A stretch of 64,000 nt of DNA from contig NZ_CAKMHQ010000024.1 in NCBI RefSeq assembly GCF_927312905.1, positions 1 through 64,000 of the forward strand, written 5' to 3'. Made by a program: the position numbers and the translations under genes. Within the stretch, counting starts at the first letter, position 1. Each line of letters starts with the position of its first letter. Below the pieces are notes generated by a model. The model worked only from the letters and a program-made list of their open reading frames with translations. It was not told where the DNA came from and did no database searches. Shown here piece after piece: positions 17,301 through 26,810 of the stretch. The DNA is from Candidatus Nitrotoga sp. 1052. Its GTDB lineage: Bacteria; Pseudomonadota; Gammaproteobacteria; Burkholderiales; Gallionellaceae.

Positions 17301-18041
17301 TTATTCGGGCGGTTGTTGTCGCAATGCACGGCGGCGTTCAAAAACAGACCGGGGATCAGCAACGTTCTCATCCGGAGCTGCAACTGGCGTCCCAGGCATT
17401 GGCGCGGCGGGTGCGGCAAGTTGCGTCGGCGCACGTGGGCTACCAGATTTTCCCGGCTGACTCGGTCCCGTCTTGATTTTCAGTATTACTTCCTCGCGCT
17501 CATCGCCCTGTTTGAAGGTGATTTTATCACGCTCCAATTTCTCAACTTGCATACCGTTGATTTCTTGGCCCAGCTCGACACGTACCATCTTGCGGGTGGT
17601 AACTTCACGTAACAGCGCAATATTTTTGTCCTTGGTAATAATAATGCCGTCCAAAATAAACTGCCCTTTGCGCATGGTTGGTTTGGGAGGCTCTATCGCC
17701 ACAGGCACAGGCGGCGGGGACGGCGGAGGCGGCGGACGGCGAGTAGATGCAGATGATGGCGAGTGCTGGCGAGACACGAACTTGGGCGGCAGCGGACGGC
17801 GGCTAGATACAAACAGTGGCCGTGCCAATATCTCTGTATAGGATTGGTCCAGTGACAGTAAAACGAACTCCGGCTGCAATGGCAGCACTGCCGGCCTGTT
17901 TTTTTGCAACTTTGGCTGCGGTAGGGGCACATTGATACGGTTACCCCAACCAAATTCGGTGCCTATCGTCCAGATCAGCAACAAGATCATCACCAACAAT
18001 AATATGTTCGTGAAATGGCGAGGTTCGAAGGGCAATTTCAT
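17301..18041 (-). CDS. type II secretion inner-membrane protein, GspC/GspN-like
   Basis: A 246-residue bitopic protein. One transmembrane helix (about 10-30) is followed by a Pro/Arg-rich linker containing the GspC-type segment ILARPLFVSSRRPLPP. A homology-region domain follows (FILDGIIITKDKNIALLREVTTRKMVRVELGQEINGMQVEKLERDKITF), as in GspC and the betaproteobacterial GspN group. It should couple the inner-membrane platform to the secretin. No PDZ domain is visible; the C-terminus is low-complexity. Its ATG overlaps the upstream gene's stop (ATGA). Confidence 0.72.
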   Translation of the reverse strand: MKLPFEPRHFTNILLLVMILLLIWTIGTEFGWGNRINVPLPQPKLQKNRPAVLPLQPEFVLLSLDQSYTEILARPLFVSSRRPLPPKFVSRQHSPSSASTRRPPPPPSPPPVPVAIEPPKPTMRKGQFILDGIIITKDKNIALLREVTTRKMVRVELGQEINGMQVEKLERDKITFKQGDEREEVILKIKTGPSQPGKSGSPRAPTQLAAPAAPMPGTPVAAPDENVADPRSVFERRRALRQQPPE

Positions 18042-18616
18042 TTTCTATCCGCTACCAACGCATAGCCAGATACGTCGAACTGCGCTATTAGTTCGGGCTC
18101 TGTCACGGGTGCGCCCTTGTTCAATGTATGAGCTTGCGAGCGTATGCTGACATTATCAAGCAGCAGATAGGGTTGCACTGTTTCTATGGCATAAAGGATT
18201 TTTCTCAGCGTGGACATGTTGCTGATAAATTGGATGTTGACCGTAACACGGCGATAGCCGCTGTCATCCTTGAATGGCACTATCTGCATGCTGACCAGCT
18301 TACCACCATTGGCCTCGATCAGACTTTTTGCGGTTTCCTGAATTTCCGAGGCGGCCAATGCAGCGCCGGTGTTTCTGAGGAAATGCTGGCGGCCATTTTT
18401 TCTCTTCACTTGATCGAGTGCCGACTGGACTTCGGCATGGGTCGCTACAACGTGTCGGTAACGCCCCAAGTAATCGGCCAGGCTATCCAGCGACTGATCG
18501 TAATGGCGATGCAGCATGTTAGCCGGAACGAACAGCAGCAAAACGCCTATCGTCAGGAATAAGATTAACAACCCAATGGCCAGGCCACGACTTTGATTTT
18601 TACTGAGGGCACGCAT
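18038..18616 (-). CDS. gspM: type II secretion protein GspM-like (PilO-type)
   Basis: A 192-residue bitopic inner-membrane protein: a short basic N-terminus, one transmembrane helix at about 12-32, then a coiled-coil segment and a ferredoxin-like domain (GGKLVSMQIVPFKDDSGYRRVTVNIQF, YLLLDNVSIRS). This is the arrangement of GspM/PilO proteins of the assembly platform. It overlaps gspL by four bases (ATGA) and the next gene likewise, indicating translational coupling. Confidence 0.75.
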   Translation of the reverse strand: MRALSKNQSRGLAIGLLILFLTIGVLLLFVPANMLHRHYDQSLDSLADYLGRYRHVVATHAEVQSALDQVKRKNGRQHFLRNTGAALAASEIQETAKSLIEANGGKLVSMQIVPFKDDSGYRRVTVNIQFISNMSTLRKILYAIETVQPYLLLDNVSIRSQAHTLNKGAPVTEPELIAQFDVSGYALVADRK

Positions 18617-19995
18617 CAGGGTTTAGCCTCTGGATAAGGCGTCGCTTTTATTGCCTGTTTAACTGGCGTATTCGAAGTTGGCAGTGCTGGTTTGAGGGCT
18701 GGAACTCGTAGCGGTAATGGCGAATTAAACTTCTCTGCTTCAAGCTTGCTGGACTCAGATATAGGTTGCTCTGACTGACTGGCGCCGTTATCGGGCTTGC
18801 CTGTTTCAGGCTCGCCAGCGGGCGATGGTGGTTGTGGTGCAGATTGTTCAGGCGCTGGCGCAACAATTCCGGTTGCCGGCACTGCCTTTATTTCTGCCGC
18901 CAGATGATAACGCTCGCTGTTTGGCATATCCCCCTTGGTCAGCGGCGAGCGAAAGTTGGCGTTATGCAAAATCCTGGCGCTCTCAATCAAGGCGATCAAT
19001 TTCGACGAGGAGCCGGTTTCCCCCTGGATTTGCAGTTCCTTGCCTTTGAGATTGAATTGTTGCACCCAAGTATCGTCCGGCAACAGGCGAGACAGCTCGT
19101 CCAGCAATACCACCAGTGGCGGGATTATCTGCTTTTTATCCAGCATGAAATTATATTCTGCGGACAGTCTCTCCTGCTCGCGCCGCAACGCGTCAGTTTC
19201 TCTCGCTTGCTGCTTGGCGCGGTCAACAATCGGCAGCAGGGCAATCACGGCTTGTCGCTTCTGCCAGATCGGGATGGTTATGGCGGTCATTGCCAGAAGC
19301 AGCGTTAGCAGCAATAACCCAGGATTGATTCCGCGCAGCTTGGAAGGTTGGGTAGGGTTGCGCTCGGTTGGCATCAGGTTGATTGCATCGCCGTCCGGCA
19401 CAGCAATGCTGGCAACATACGCAGCATTGGCTGGCGCACCCCAACGCTCCAGCAGGTCAAGTGAATTATCCATCTCTGAACGCGGTACAACCACCAGCTT
19501 GACGATAAGCCGGTTTTTTTGATTGTCCACACGCAACACGCGAAAATCGAAATAAACTTGTTCAGCTTTGAATGGGGTATGGCGATCCATTTCGAAACCT
19601 AGAACTTGGCGCAGATTTTTGGCTGCTGCCAGAGGCAGTTCGATCTGTTTGCTTAGGCATTGAGTATCAGCGAGCCACAACGCAACCCGCTCATCGCGTT
19701 TATGCAGCTTGCTAAAAAGTACCTGGAAAGCAATGCCTTGGGTGTCATTGTCGCCAGATTGCCTATCAACTCGACCCTGCTCGGTCAAGCTGCCGTGCAG
19801 CCAGCGCTGCAATATAACGGCTTGAGGAGTAACTTCTATCAACAGTTCATTAGCGGCGTTTGCACTGGATTGCCGCAACCATTGCGGCACAAGCGCGATG
19901 AGTTCACCCGACCACCAACGCCAAAAGTGCCCAAGTGGGGAGTTTCTGTCAAAAGTAAAGCGCGGCTGGCGCGCAGCTTGAATTTTATTTGTCAT
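18616..19995 (-). CDS. gspL: type II secretion protein GspL-like (PilM/PilN-type)
   Basis: A 459-residue platform protein. The cytoplasmic actin-like part spans about 1-225 (LLIEVTPQAVILQRWLHG, QVLGFEMDRHTPFKAEQVYFDFR). A transmembrane helix follows (LLLLTLLLAMTAITIPIW), then a periplasmic PilN-like domain (LLPDDTWVQQFNLKGKELQIQGETGSSSKLIALIE). The C-terminal 80 residues are Pro/Ser/Glu-rich and probably disordered. GspL normally recruits the GspE ATPase to the membrane. It opens the second half of the secretion cluster after a 540-base gap; no clear ribosome binding site is visible before the ATG. Confidence 0.78.
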   Translation of the reverse strand: MTNKIQAARQPRFTFDRNSPLGHFWRWWSGELIALVPQWLRQSSANAANELLIEVTPQAVILQRWLHGSLTEQGRVDRQSGDNDTQGIAFQVLFSKLHKRDERVALWLADTQCLSKQIELPLAAAKNLRQVLGFEMDRHTPFKAEQVYFDFRVLRVDNQKNRLIVKLVVVPRSEMDNSLDLLERWGAPANAAYVASIAVPDGDAINLMPTERNPTQPSKLRGINPGLLLLTLLLAMTAITIPIWQKRQAVIALLPIVDRAKQQARETDALRREQERLSAEYNFMLDKKQIIPPLVVLLDELSRLLPDDTWVQQFNLKGKELQIQGETGSSSKLIALIESARILHNANFRSPLTKGDMPNSERYHLAAEIKAVPATGIVAPAPEQSAPQPPSPAGEPETGKPDNGASQSEQPISESSKLEAEKFNSPLPLRVPALKPALPTSNTPVKQAIKATPYPEAKP

Positions 19996-20533
19996 CTAAA
20001 ACTGAAGCACGCATATGGCGTTCCTCACATTCTGGCGAAGAGATGCTTAAGAGTAATAAGTTCTGCCTGATCAACAGAAGTAGCGCATGATAATTAATGG
20101 TTACTATAATTCTCTCAGCCTTTATCAACGCCTGGTTATTATTTTAAAGTGTATCCATGAATACATGCATGAATACATGGATACGCAACGACGCATCCAA
20201 TAGATTGATAGCAGATATGCTAATTATCGTTAAGTTCAACCAAAGCTTTATACTCGTTAAAAAAATTAAAATGATGCGTCCATTAAAGCACGGTCATCTG
20301 AATTTCTCGTCTGCAATATGGCGATTGCGCAAAACTTTTTTGTAACGACATGTTCGGCATAGAATGCCGTCATATATTTTTAAATATCCTCAGGATGCAT
20401 GGCTGGATGAGGGGTATGCAACATTCCATATTGGAATGTGTGGGCAGTTTCAATATTTTATGAAAATTGTGCGATCAGCTTTCGTACCCCTCGCTCCCGC
20501 GCAAATGGAAAGGGGATAAATCGCGCGCAATTT
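19996..20533. other. 540-base gap inside the type II secretion cluster
   Basis: No convincing gene. It contains an inverted/direct repeat block at 20151-20184 and two short hairpins: CGGCAT at 20355-20360 with ATGCCG at 20364-20369, and ACATTCC at 20421-20427 with GGAATGT at 20433-20439. A 62-codon plus-strand frame beginning in the palindrome has no recognisable features. A promoter for gspL-D on the minus strand is plausible here. Confidence 0.5.
20151..20184. repeat. short palindromic repeat block
   Basis: GTATCCATG at 20151-20159 is inverted as CATGGATAC at 20176-20184. In between, ATGAATACATG is directly repeated around a central ATGCAT. It lies upstream of gspL and could be a regulatory site; no known factor was recognised. 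Confidence 0.5.
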
Positions 20534-21481
20534 TTAGTTTATAGCTGCTTGCTCCCCAACGATCGGCTTTGGAGTCGCTTCCCCTTCCTTCCAGGAAAAA
20601 AAAACGAACTTGCGAACGGCGCCTTGATCAACTTTTACCACAGTTTCACGTACGAACACTGTACCATCTGGTAATGCCGCTTCGGCACGAACACTATACA
20701 CGGAACCGTCGTCACCCGCTACAGCAGCGGCAGCTGGCGCAAACGGCGGTGGCGGTAAATTTTTGACCAAGGCCTCCTGACGCGCTATAAGATAATCATC
20801 AACCAGCGCAACATTGGCGCCGGGTAGTGCCAGCAAAACTTTTCTCGGTGCAATGGCTGCATTTATTCCAGCCTGATGTGATTCTACAGTCAGTGCATCT
20901 GCCAGATTGGCATACAACTCTGGTGTCATGCCCAATACTCGCTGCAGTTCATTAACCGTTTCAAACGGTGCATTGGCCGGGCGGTATTTCAACCCGGCAG
21001 CTTTGTATTCCGCAACCTCGGCACCTTTAGCTCGTGGCAAATCGTCGCCGTCGCGCCAATCTACAATAGCGTCCAGCAAGACGTTGCTTTCTTCATCGTT
21101 CAGCCCGACACTTTTTAACAAGCCCTTCAGCAAATCGTCTGAAGCGCTGTTGAGGTCAATTTTCCCCGACACATCCAGAAGTATGATGCTGAGCTTGGCA
21201 CCTCCGAATTCCCACTGATGCGGCACGCCATCGCCCTTCCATCGCTGCAGATCGCTGATCGGTTTGAACATTTCGTAGAGCGCACGCTGCATGCCAGCAT
21301 CAGCCAGCGCCTGGGCACGTGCTGCAGCTGCCAGATTCTGTGCCAGCAGCGTATCCGTACGCATGCTGAAAGCGAAGCTGGCAGCAATCACCGTCAACAA
21401 TGTGGTTGCCCACAACACTAACACCAATGCAATGCCATGTTGATGTTTTTTGTTGATCACGGCCTTCAACCACTCACGCAT
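20534..21481 (-). CDS. gspK: type II secretion minor pseudopilin GspK
   Basis: A 315-residue large minor pseudopilin. The N-terminus (HGIALVLVLWATTLLTVIAASFAFSMR) is the prepilin-type hydrophobic segment without the usual Glu5, as is typical of GspK. A helix-hairpin-rich domain follows (DLNSASDDLLKGLLKSVGL, NELQRVLGMTPELYANLADALTV). GspK caps the pseudopilus tip with GspI and GspJ. ATG at 21481 overlaps the end of gspJ by 16 bases. Confidence 0.85.
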   Translation of the reverse strand: MREWLKAVINKKHQHGIALVLVLWATTLLTVIAASFAFSMRTDTLLAQNLAAAARAQALADAGMQRALYEMFKPISDLQRWKGDGVPHQWEFGGAKLSIILLDVSGKIDLNSASDDLLKGLLKSVGLNDEESNVLLDAIVDWRDGDDLPRAKGAEVAEYKAAGLKYRPANAPFETVNELQRVLGMTPELYANLADALTVESHQAGINAAIAPRKVLLALPGANVALVDDYLIARQEALVKNLPPPPFAPAAAAVAGDDGSVYSVRAEAALPDGTVFVRETVVKVDQGAVRKFVFFSWKEGEATPKPIVGEQAAIN

Positions 21482-22143
21482 TTATTGGCAGCGCTGTCCC
21501 ACACACAGCCAGTATCAGAACCGATCAACGGTGCTACTACCAAATCCGGCCAAACGCGGCCATTATTGAACTTAACCCGAACACGGATCAGGTAGGGTAA
21601 CCGCTGCTGACTATCCCGATTTCCCCACTGGTCCCGCCATTGCGGTTCAGCATCGGTGGTTTCAGCACCGAAATAGGCGAAGCTTAATTCCTCCACATGA
21701 TCCGCCAGCACGATTTTTTCGGCATTCTCCAATGCGGTAAAATCAACGCTGTCTGCCTCTGGAATAACGCGTCTCATTACCAGTTGGCCAACATCATTCT
21801 CCTGTACCAGCTCCAGGCTAATCAGAAACAGGCCACCTGTACCTAATCGCACGGCAATCGGAGCTACCAGCTTGATACTATCTGGCTGACCGGTGAATGC
21901 CAGATTCATATCTGCTTTTTTCTTCCAGTGAAATGGAGTTACCTGGCTTAACTCACGCCGCAAAAATCCTTGCAGCAAAGCCAAATGTGTCGAATTTTCA
22001 GTGCGTATCTCGCCGGCATCCCAGCTGCGTGAGCCCAGGCGCATGCCACCAAACAACAAGGCCAGGATAAAACCGAGCAAAGACATGGCAATTAGCAGTT
22101 CCAGCAAGGTGAAGCCGGCAACTCTATGTTTGTTTAAGTTCAC
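21466..22143 (-). CDS. gspJ: type II secretion minor pseudopilin GspJ
   Basis: A 225-residue minor pseudopilin with the prepilin peptidase site G/FTLLELLIAMSLLGF near the N-terminus and the GspJ pattern downstream (LLQGFLRRELSQVTPF, VELQ-like VEELSFAYFG, W-R-D-Q-W, LPYLIRVRVKF). It forms the tip complex with GspI and GspK. The start is GTG at 22143, overlapping the gspI stop (GTGA). Confidence 0.85.
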   Translation of the reverse strand: MNLNKHRVAGFTLLELLIAMSLLGFILALLFGGMRLGSRSWDAGEIRTENSTHLALLQGFLRRELSQVTPFHWKKKADMNLAFTGQPDSIKLVAPIAVRLGTGGLFLISLELVQENDVGQLVMRRVIPEADSVDFTALENAEKIVLADHVEELSFAYFGAETTDAEPQWRDQWGNRDSQQRLPYLIRVRVKFNNGRVWPDLVVAPLIGSDTGCVWDSAANKCVSG

Positions 22144-22559
22144 AGCGCCACCCCATTCACCAGTCGCAGCGTTTTAAGGCTGGCCGAGCGCGGCTGGTCG
22201 CTGCCACCCCATAGCACCCGGATTTCCACTTCCAGCAGCGACACAGGCAAAATCGGCACTGGCAATCCAGTCTGGTCACTAACCGGTGCCGGAGTCACCA
22301 AATATGGTCGAATGCTGATTTGCCAGCGGTAAACGGCATTAAATTCGCCATTGCCCTCACTTACTTTCAGCGGCGTCTCGATGCCAACCGATGCTAACTT
22401 GCTTTGACCCAGCAACACTGCTTGCTGGTACTCGTCAACACGACTGGCATTGCGCAAGCCGCCAGAAAAAATCTGCATCAATACGCCCAATATCAGTGCC
22501 AGAATTACAAATGCCACTAGCACTTCAAGCAAAGAAAAGCCACGATTGAATTTATACAT
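22140..22559 (-). CDS. gspI: type II secretion minor pseudopilin GspI
   Basis: A 139-residue pseudopilin. The prepilin site is RGFSLLEVLVAFVILALILG, followed by the GspI pattern (AVLLGQSKLASVG, a short beta-rich domain, LKTLRLVNG). I prefer ATG at 22559, giving the usual five- to eight-residue leader; a TTG at 22580 would lengthen it. It is coupled to gspJ by stop-start overlap and separated from gspH by about 125 bases. Confidence 0.85.
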   Translation of the reverse strand: MYKFNRGFSLLEVLVAFVILALILGVLMQIFSGGLRNASRVDEYQQAVLLGQSKLASVGIETPLKVSEGNGEFNAVYRWQISIRPYLVTPAPVSDQTGLPVPILPVSLLEVEIRVLWGGSDQPRSASLKTLRLVNGVAL

Positions 22560-22687
22560 GCCTAAGGGGATTGTCAGCAAAGAACCTGAACATTTTCGCG
22601 GGTCTTAACTGATGCAATGTCATATTAACTACCACTTGCAATAGATACAGCCAAAATTTCCAAAACGTACGGTTTCACATACAGCCA

Positions 22688-23143
22688 TTAATTGAGAATG
22701 GTGACTTGGCCGGTCAGCCAATCGACATTAATATCGTATTTGCGGACTCCAGATTTTACCGTGATGCGACCGCCGGTGGAGCTTCCATCCGGGTAAAAAC
22801 GGATCGCGCCGATTTTGTCGGGCAGCAGTTCGGATTGCGCTGTGAATAGGCTGATGTCCACCTTTGCGGGCAAGGCGTAGCGGCGTTGGTCACCACTCAC
22901 CTTGAAATTTCGCTTTTCAACATCCAGTGTCAATGTCGACTCTTCTTTTCGCGTAACGGCTAGGCTGCGCGCTTGGCGTAAGCCAGCTGCCAGTTGACGC
23001 GCCGCGCCTTTTAGTTCGGTGCCGGGCAGGCCGGCAGAGATCATCGGTACCGCCAAGGCATATACCATCGCCATTAGCATCAGCACTACCAGTAATTCAA
23101 GCAGGGTAAAACCGACGCTGGCACGCGATTTTATTCGCCCCAA
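22688..23143 (-). CDS. gspH: type II secretion minor pseudopilin GspH
   Basis: A 151-residue pseudopilin with the prepilin site VGFTLLELLVVLMLMAMVYAL and the GspH C-terminal domain (LAAGLRQARSLAVTRKEESTLTLDVEKR, IRFYPDGSSTGGRITV). No ATG or GTG exists before the prepilin motif, so TTG at 23143 is the probable start. That start overlaps the last 13 bases of gspG, which suggests reinitiation-coupled translation. Confidence 0.83.
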   Translation of the reverse strand: MGRIKSRASVGFTLLELLVVLMLMAMVYALAVPMISAGLPGTELKGAARQLAAGLRQARSLAVTRKEESTLTLDVEKRNFKVSGDQRRYALPAKVDISLFTAQSELLPDKIGAIRFYPDGSSTGGRITVKSGVRKYDINVDWLTGQVTILN

Positions 23144-23571
23144 TTATTGATATCCTTGTTTTCGCCCTCGCCGCCTTCACGGTTATCAAGACCGAGTGAA
23201 CTGATATCAAAATCTTTATTGTGCTGTCCCGGCGAAGCGTAATGGTAATCGTTGCCCCACGGATCTTTTGGCACCATCTTCGATCCCTTAATATAAGGGC
23301 CGTTCCAACCGGTCGCACCAGTTGGTGCCTCGATTAATGCTGACAAACTTTCCTGTGAGGTGGGATAGCGTCCTACTTCCAGCTTGAACAATTCCAGGCT
23401 CTGTCCAAGTTGCTCGATTTGCAGCTTACCCGTTTTGCTTTTCGATGTACCAAGGTAATCCATTACCTTTGGCCCCACCAAGCCAGCCAGCAGACCCAGA
23501 ATTACCAGCACCACCAGCAATTCGAGCAAGGTAAATCCTGTTTCCCGCCGTACCCGATTCATCCTGTTCAT
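23131..23571 (-). CDS. gspG: type II secretion major pseudopilin GspG
   Basis: A 146-residue major pseudopilin. The site TGFTLLELLVVLVILGLLAGL is followed by the canonical GspG body: VGPKVMDYLG, LELFKLEVGRYPTSQESLSALI, WNGPYIKG, PKDPWGNDYHYASPGQH. The calcium-binding C-terminal loop (SLGLDNREGGEG) is present. ATG at 23571 has GAGAGG four bases upstream. A gap of about 127 bases separates it from gspF. Confidence 0.92.
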   Translation of the reverse strand: MNRMNRVRRETGFTLLELLVVLVILGLLAGLVGPKVMDYLGTSKSKTGKLQIEQLGQSLELFKLEVGRYPTSQESLSALIEAPTGATGWNGPYIKGSKMVPKDPWGNDYHYASPGQHNKDFDISSLGLDNREGGEGENKDINNWGE

Positions 23572-23698
23572 AATACCTCTCTCCAAAAATGTACCATTTC
23601 TATTTTCCTATGTTTTCCATGATTCCTGAACACATCATTGCTAATGATGGGGTTCGACAAGACTGAGCACCGTCATGCATCGGACTCTCAATCTTTGG

Positions 23699-24913
23699 TT
23701 ACATCGCCAAGTCGTTGACACTAAGGATGGCAAGCAGAATTGACATAATGATACCGCCAATCAATAGCCCCAGCCCCAAAATCAGCACCGGTTCCATTAG
23801 GCTTAACATGCGCTTGACCGTTGTTTGCACCTCATTGTCATACACATCTGCAACGCGCAGCAGCATCTCTTCAAGCTGTCCCGTTTCTTCGCCGACGACG
23901 ACCATATGGACCGCAAGCTTGGGAAACAAACCCGTTTCCATCATTGGCTTGCCCAACCCCAACCCTTGCTTGAGCTGATTCGCCACACTGTCGAGTCCTT
24001 CAGCCATGACACTATTATTTAACGTTTCTTTGATAATAAAGAGCGCGTTCAATAACGTCACTCCGTTGCCTAACAAAGTGCCCAAGCTGCGACTAAAGCG
24101 AGCCACCTCGATCTTTGCCACCAAGTCGCCTACCAGCGGCAGACGCAGAAAAATGCCATCCCAACGGTAGCGGCTAGTCGGATTGTTCATTTGCTGTCGC
24201 AGCAGCGCATAAATGGCTAACGCACCAATCAGCAACATCCACCAGTCATGACGTAGAAAGTCACCTGCGGCAATGACGATTTGCGTTGGCAGCGGCAGGG
24301 TTTTACCGGATTGCTGAAACATCAGGGAAAACTGCGGCACAACGAATATCAGCAACATCATCACAGAACTGACTGCCACCACCATCAGGATTGCGGGATA
24401 AATTAAGGCAGATGTGACAGTTTGCTTGAGTGCTTTGGCGCGTTCCATAAATTCAGTGATGCGCGTCAGCACCGGACCAAGTGCGCCTCCAGCCTCGCCA
24501 GCACGCACCATATTGAGGTAGAAACGGGAAAATACGCCTTTCTGCGCTTCCATCGCTGCGGAAAGCGAAGCCCCACCGCGCACGTCGTCACGCACCTGCG
24601 TCAGCAGGTTACGCACTTTATCATTCTCCGATAGCTCGACCAGAATTTCCAATGCGCGATCAAGCGGCAAACCGGCATGTAGTAACGTTGCAATTTCACT
24701 CGTGAATACGCCAATTTCTGCCTGGCTAACTCGACTGGAGCGTAGCCATCCGAATGAGGTGTTTCCTGAAGTTTTTTCCAGCTGCGCCAGTTCAACCTGA
24801 ATTGGAATATAACCCATAGCCTGCAAACGATCTACCACCGCTTCATTGGTACGGGCTTCCATTTCGCCTTCCAGCGCTTCTCCGTCCGCACTAACCGCGT
24901 TGTATTGAAACAT
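23699..24913 (-). CDS. gspF: type II secretion platform protein GspF
   Basis: A 404-residue inner-membrane platform protein with two T2SSF domains. Each has the FTSEIATLLHAGLPLDRAL-like or FSRSLGTLLGNGVTLLNAL-like segment, and three transmembrane segments are visible. The N-terminus MFQYNAVSADGEALEGEMEA is typical. ATG at 24913 lies eight bases after the gspE stop; an in-frame TTG at 24925 is less likely. It interacts with GspE and GspL. Confidence 0.9.
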   Translation of the reverse strand: MFQYNAVSADGEALEGEMEARTNEAVVDRLQAMGYIPIQVELAQLEKTSGNTSFGWLRSSRVSQAEIGVFTSEIATLLHAGLPLDRALEILVELSENDKVRNLLTQVRDDVRGGASLSAAMEAQKGVFSRFYLNMVRAGEAGGALGPVLTRITEFMERAKALKQTVTSALIYPAILMVVAVSSVMMLLIFVVPQFSLMFQQSGKTLPLPTQIVIAAGDFLRHDWWMLLIGALAIYALLRQQMNNPTSRYRWDGIFLRLPLVGDLVAKIEVARFSRSLGTLLGNGVTLLNALFIIKETLNNSVMAEGLDSVANQLKQGLGLGKPMMETGLFPKLAVHMVVVGEETGQLEEMLLRVADVYDNEVQTTVKRMLSLMEPVLILGLGLLIGGIIMSILLAILSVNDLAM

Positions 24914-24921
24914 CGGCAAAA

Positions 24922-26664
24922 TCAAGTCTCCCGCGTCACGCGCAATACTTCCTCAATGGTCGTAACCCCTGCCATCACTTTGCGCAAGCCGTTATCAAAC
25001 ATGGTTCGCATGCCTTGATCGATCGCCAGCTTGCGTATTTCCCCAGCAGTTGCGTGCTGCATCACTAAACTGCGAATACCATCACTCATCGGAAGCATTT
25101 CCACAATACTGACTCGGCCAATATAGCCAGTGTGACCACAATGTGGACAGCCAACCGCATGATAAAGTTCAATCGGACGCGCTGCGGTAAAGCGATGCAA
25201 CTCCATTTCATCGACCACTTCGGGCAGCACTGTTCGCAATTGACGACATTGTTCGCACAGTGTGCGCACCAGGCGCTGCGCTAGAATGCCAATAACAGTG
25301 GATGTCAGAAGGTAATCGTCCATGCCCATATCGAGCAGACGATTGATCGTGCTGGCGGCATCGTTGGTGTGCAGGGTGGATAGCACCAGGTGACCGGTAA
25401 GCGCGGCCTGCACGGCAATTTGTGCGGTTTCCAAATCGCGTATTTCGCCGATCATGATAACGTCTGGATCCTGGCGCACTATGGAGCGAAGGGCGTTGGC
25501 AAAGGTAAGGCCAATCTGCGCTTTGACCTGAATCTGGTTTACGCCTTCCATCTGATATTCGACCGGGTCTTCCACAGTGAGTATCTTGACATCCGATTTG
25601 TTCAATGTTTGTAATGCGGTGTAGAGCGTGGTGGTTTTGCCACTACCGGTTGGGCCGGTGGCCAGAATAATGCCATGGGGTTGCTGCAACACATTTATGA
25701 ATACTTTTAGCACATCATCGTCAAACCCAAGCGCGGCAAAATTTAGGGTAGTGCCACTCTTGTCGAGAATCCGCATAACCACGCTCTCGCCATGCATGGT
25801 AGGCACAGTGGAAACACGCAAATCGATTTCCTTGCTCTGAATTCGCAATTTGATGCGGCCATCTTGCGGCAGACGCCGTTCCGCAATATCCATGCTTGCC
25901 ATGATTTTAATACGCGATATGACGGCAGCGGACAAGCGCCGCGGCGGCGACTCTACCTCGTGCATCACCCCGTCTACCCGGTATCGCACGATCAGACGAT
26001 TTTCGAATGGCTCGATGTGAACATCAGATGCGCGCGCCTCCAGCGCATGGCCAATAATCAGGTTAACCAGACGGATAACCGGCGCCTCGCTGGCGAGATC
26101 CTTAAGATGCTGCACATCGTCGCTCGCACCTTCTTCCTCGAGGGTTTCAATGTCGCCAACAATTTCCCCCATTGACGTCTTGCCGCTACCATAGAGACGC
26201 TCGAAAGCGCTTTCCATATCCTGCTGCACTGCCACACGCACACTGACCGAACGATGTGTTAGCAAGCCAAAGGCATTGATGACGTATTGATCAAGTGGAT
26301 CCACTAGCGCCAGCACCAGCTCGTGCTCATCTTCATGTAGCGGCAACGCTTTAGACTCTTTGAGAAAACGCACCGATACGCGCTCTTCCAGCAAGGGCAC
26401 TTGGGGATAATCAGCCGGCTCCACCAGTGCGAGCCCAAGTTGTGCCGCCAATGCCTCTGCCACATCACGGGCAGAAACCACCCCCAGCTTTAATAGCAGT
26501 GTGCCAATATACTCGTGTTCGCCGACTTCATCTTTCTGCAAGGCTAGCGCGCGCTCCAAATCGAGCGCATTCAGCTTCCCCTGCTCAACTAACCATTCTC
26601 CTAAATGTTTCCTCAACTTGATGCTTTCTGTGCGAAAAAATTGCGGGAATGGTATCACGAACAT
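24922..26664 (-). CDS. gspE: type II secretion ATPase GspE
   Basis: A 580-residue secretion ATPase driving pseudopilus assembly. An N-terminal GspE-N domain covers about 15-155. The catalytic domain has Walker A GPTGSGKTT at 337-345, the Asp box IRYRVDG-like segment at about 226-232 and Walker B-like VIMIGEIRDLETA. A four-cysteine zinc site (CEQCRQL and CPHCGHTG) is present near the C-terminus. It is the first gene of the cluster on the minus strand, with about 145 bases upstream that may hold the operon promoter. Confidence 0.93.
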   Translation of the reverse strand: MFVIPFPQFFRTESIKLRKHLGEWLVEQGKLNALDLERALALQKDEVGEHEYIGTLLLKLGVVSARDVAEALAAQLGLALVEPADYPQVPLLEERVSVRFLKESKALPLHEDEHELVLALVDPLDQYVINAFGLLTHRSVSVRVAVQQDMESAFERLYGSGKTSMGEIVGDIETLEEEGASDDVQHLKDLASEAPVIRLVNLIIGHALEARASDVHIEPFENRLIVRYRVDGVMHEVESPPRRLSAAVISRIKIMASMDIAERRLPQDGRIKLRIQSKEIDLRVSTVPTMHGESVVMRILDKSGTTLNFAALGFDDDVLKVFINVLQQPHGIILATGPTGSGKTTTLYTALQTLNKSDVKILTVEDPVEYQMEGVNQIQVKAQIGLTFANALRSIVRQDPDVIMIGEIRDLETAQIAVQAALTGHLVLSTLHTNDAASTINRLLDMGMDDYLLTSTVIGILAQRLVRTLCEQCRQLRTVLPEVVDEMELHRFTAARPIELYHAVGCPHCGHTGYIGRVSIVEMLPMSDGIRSLVMQHATAGEIRKLAIDQGMRTMFDNGLRKVMAGVTTIEEVLRVTRET

Positions 26665-26810
26665 GCGGATTCTCGCGCCAGGCTACCCGAATTTGCTTTA
26701 ACTGAGCCACAACATGAAACAGTACAGCCAGTTTCAAGTGCAAAAAGTGATGTATGGTGTGTTAGAAGTTAAAAGCGTCCGGCGAGTACAACTGTGCGGG
26801 CATTGCATTA

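Noticed and set aside
20157-20345. 62-codon frame in the secretion cluster gap
   Set aside because: Starts inside the palindromic block and shows no family features.
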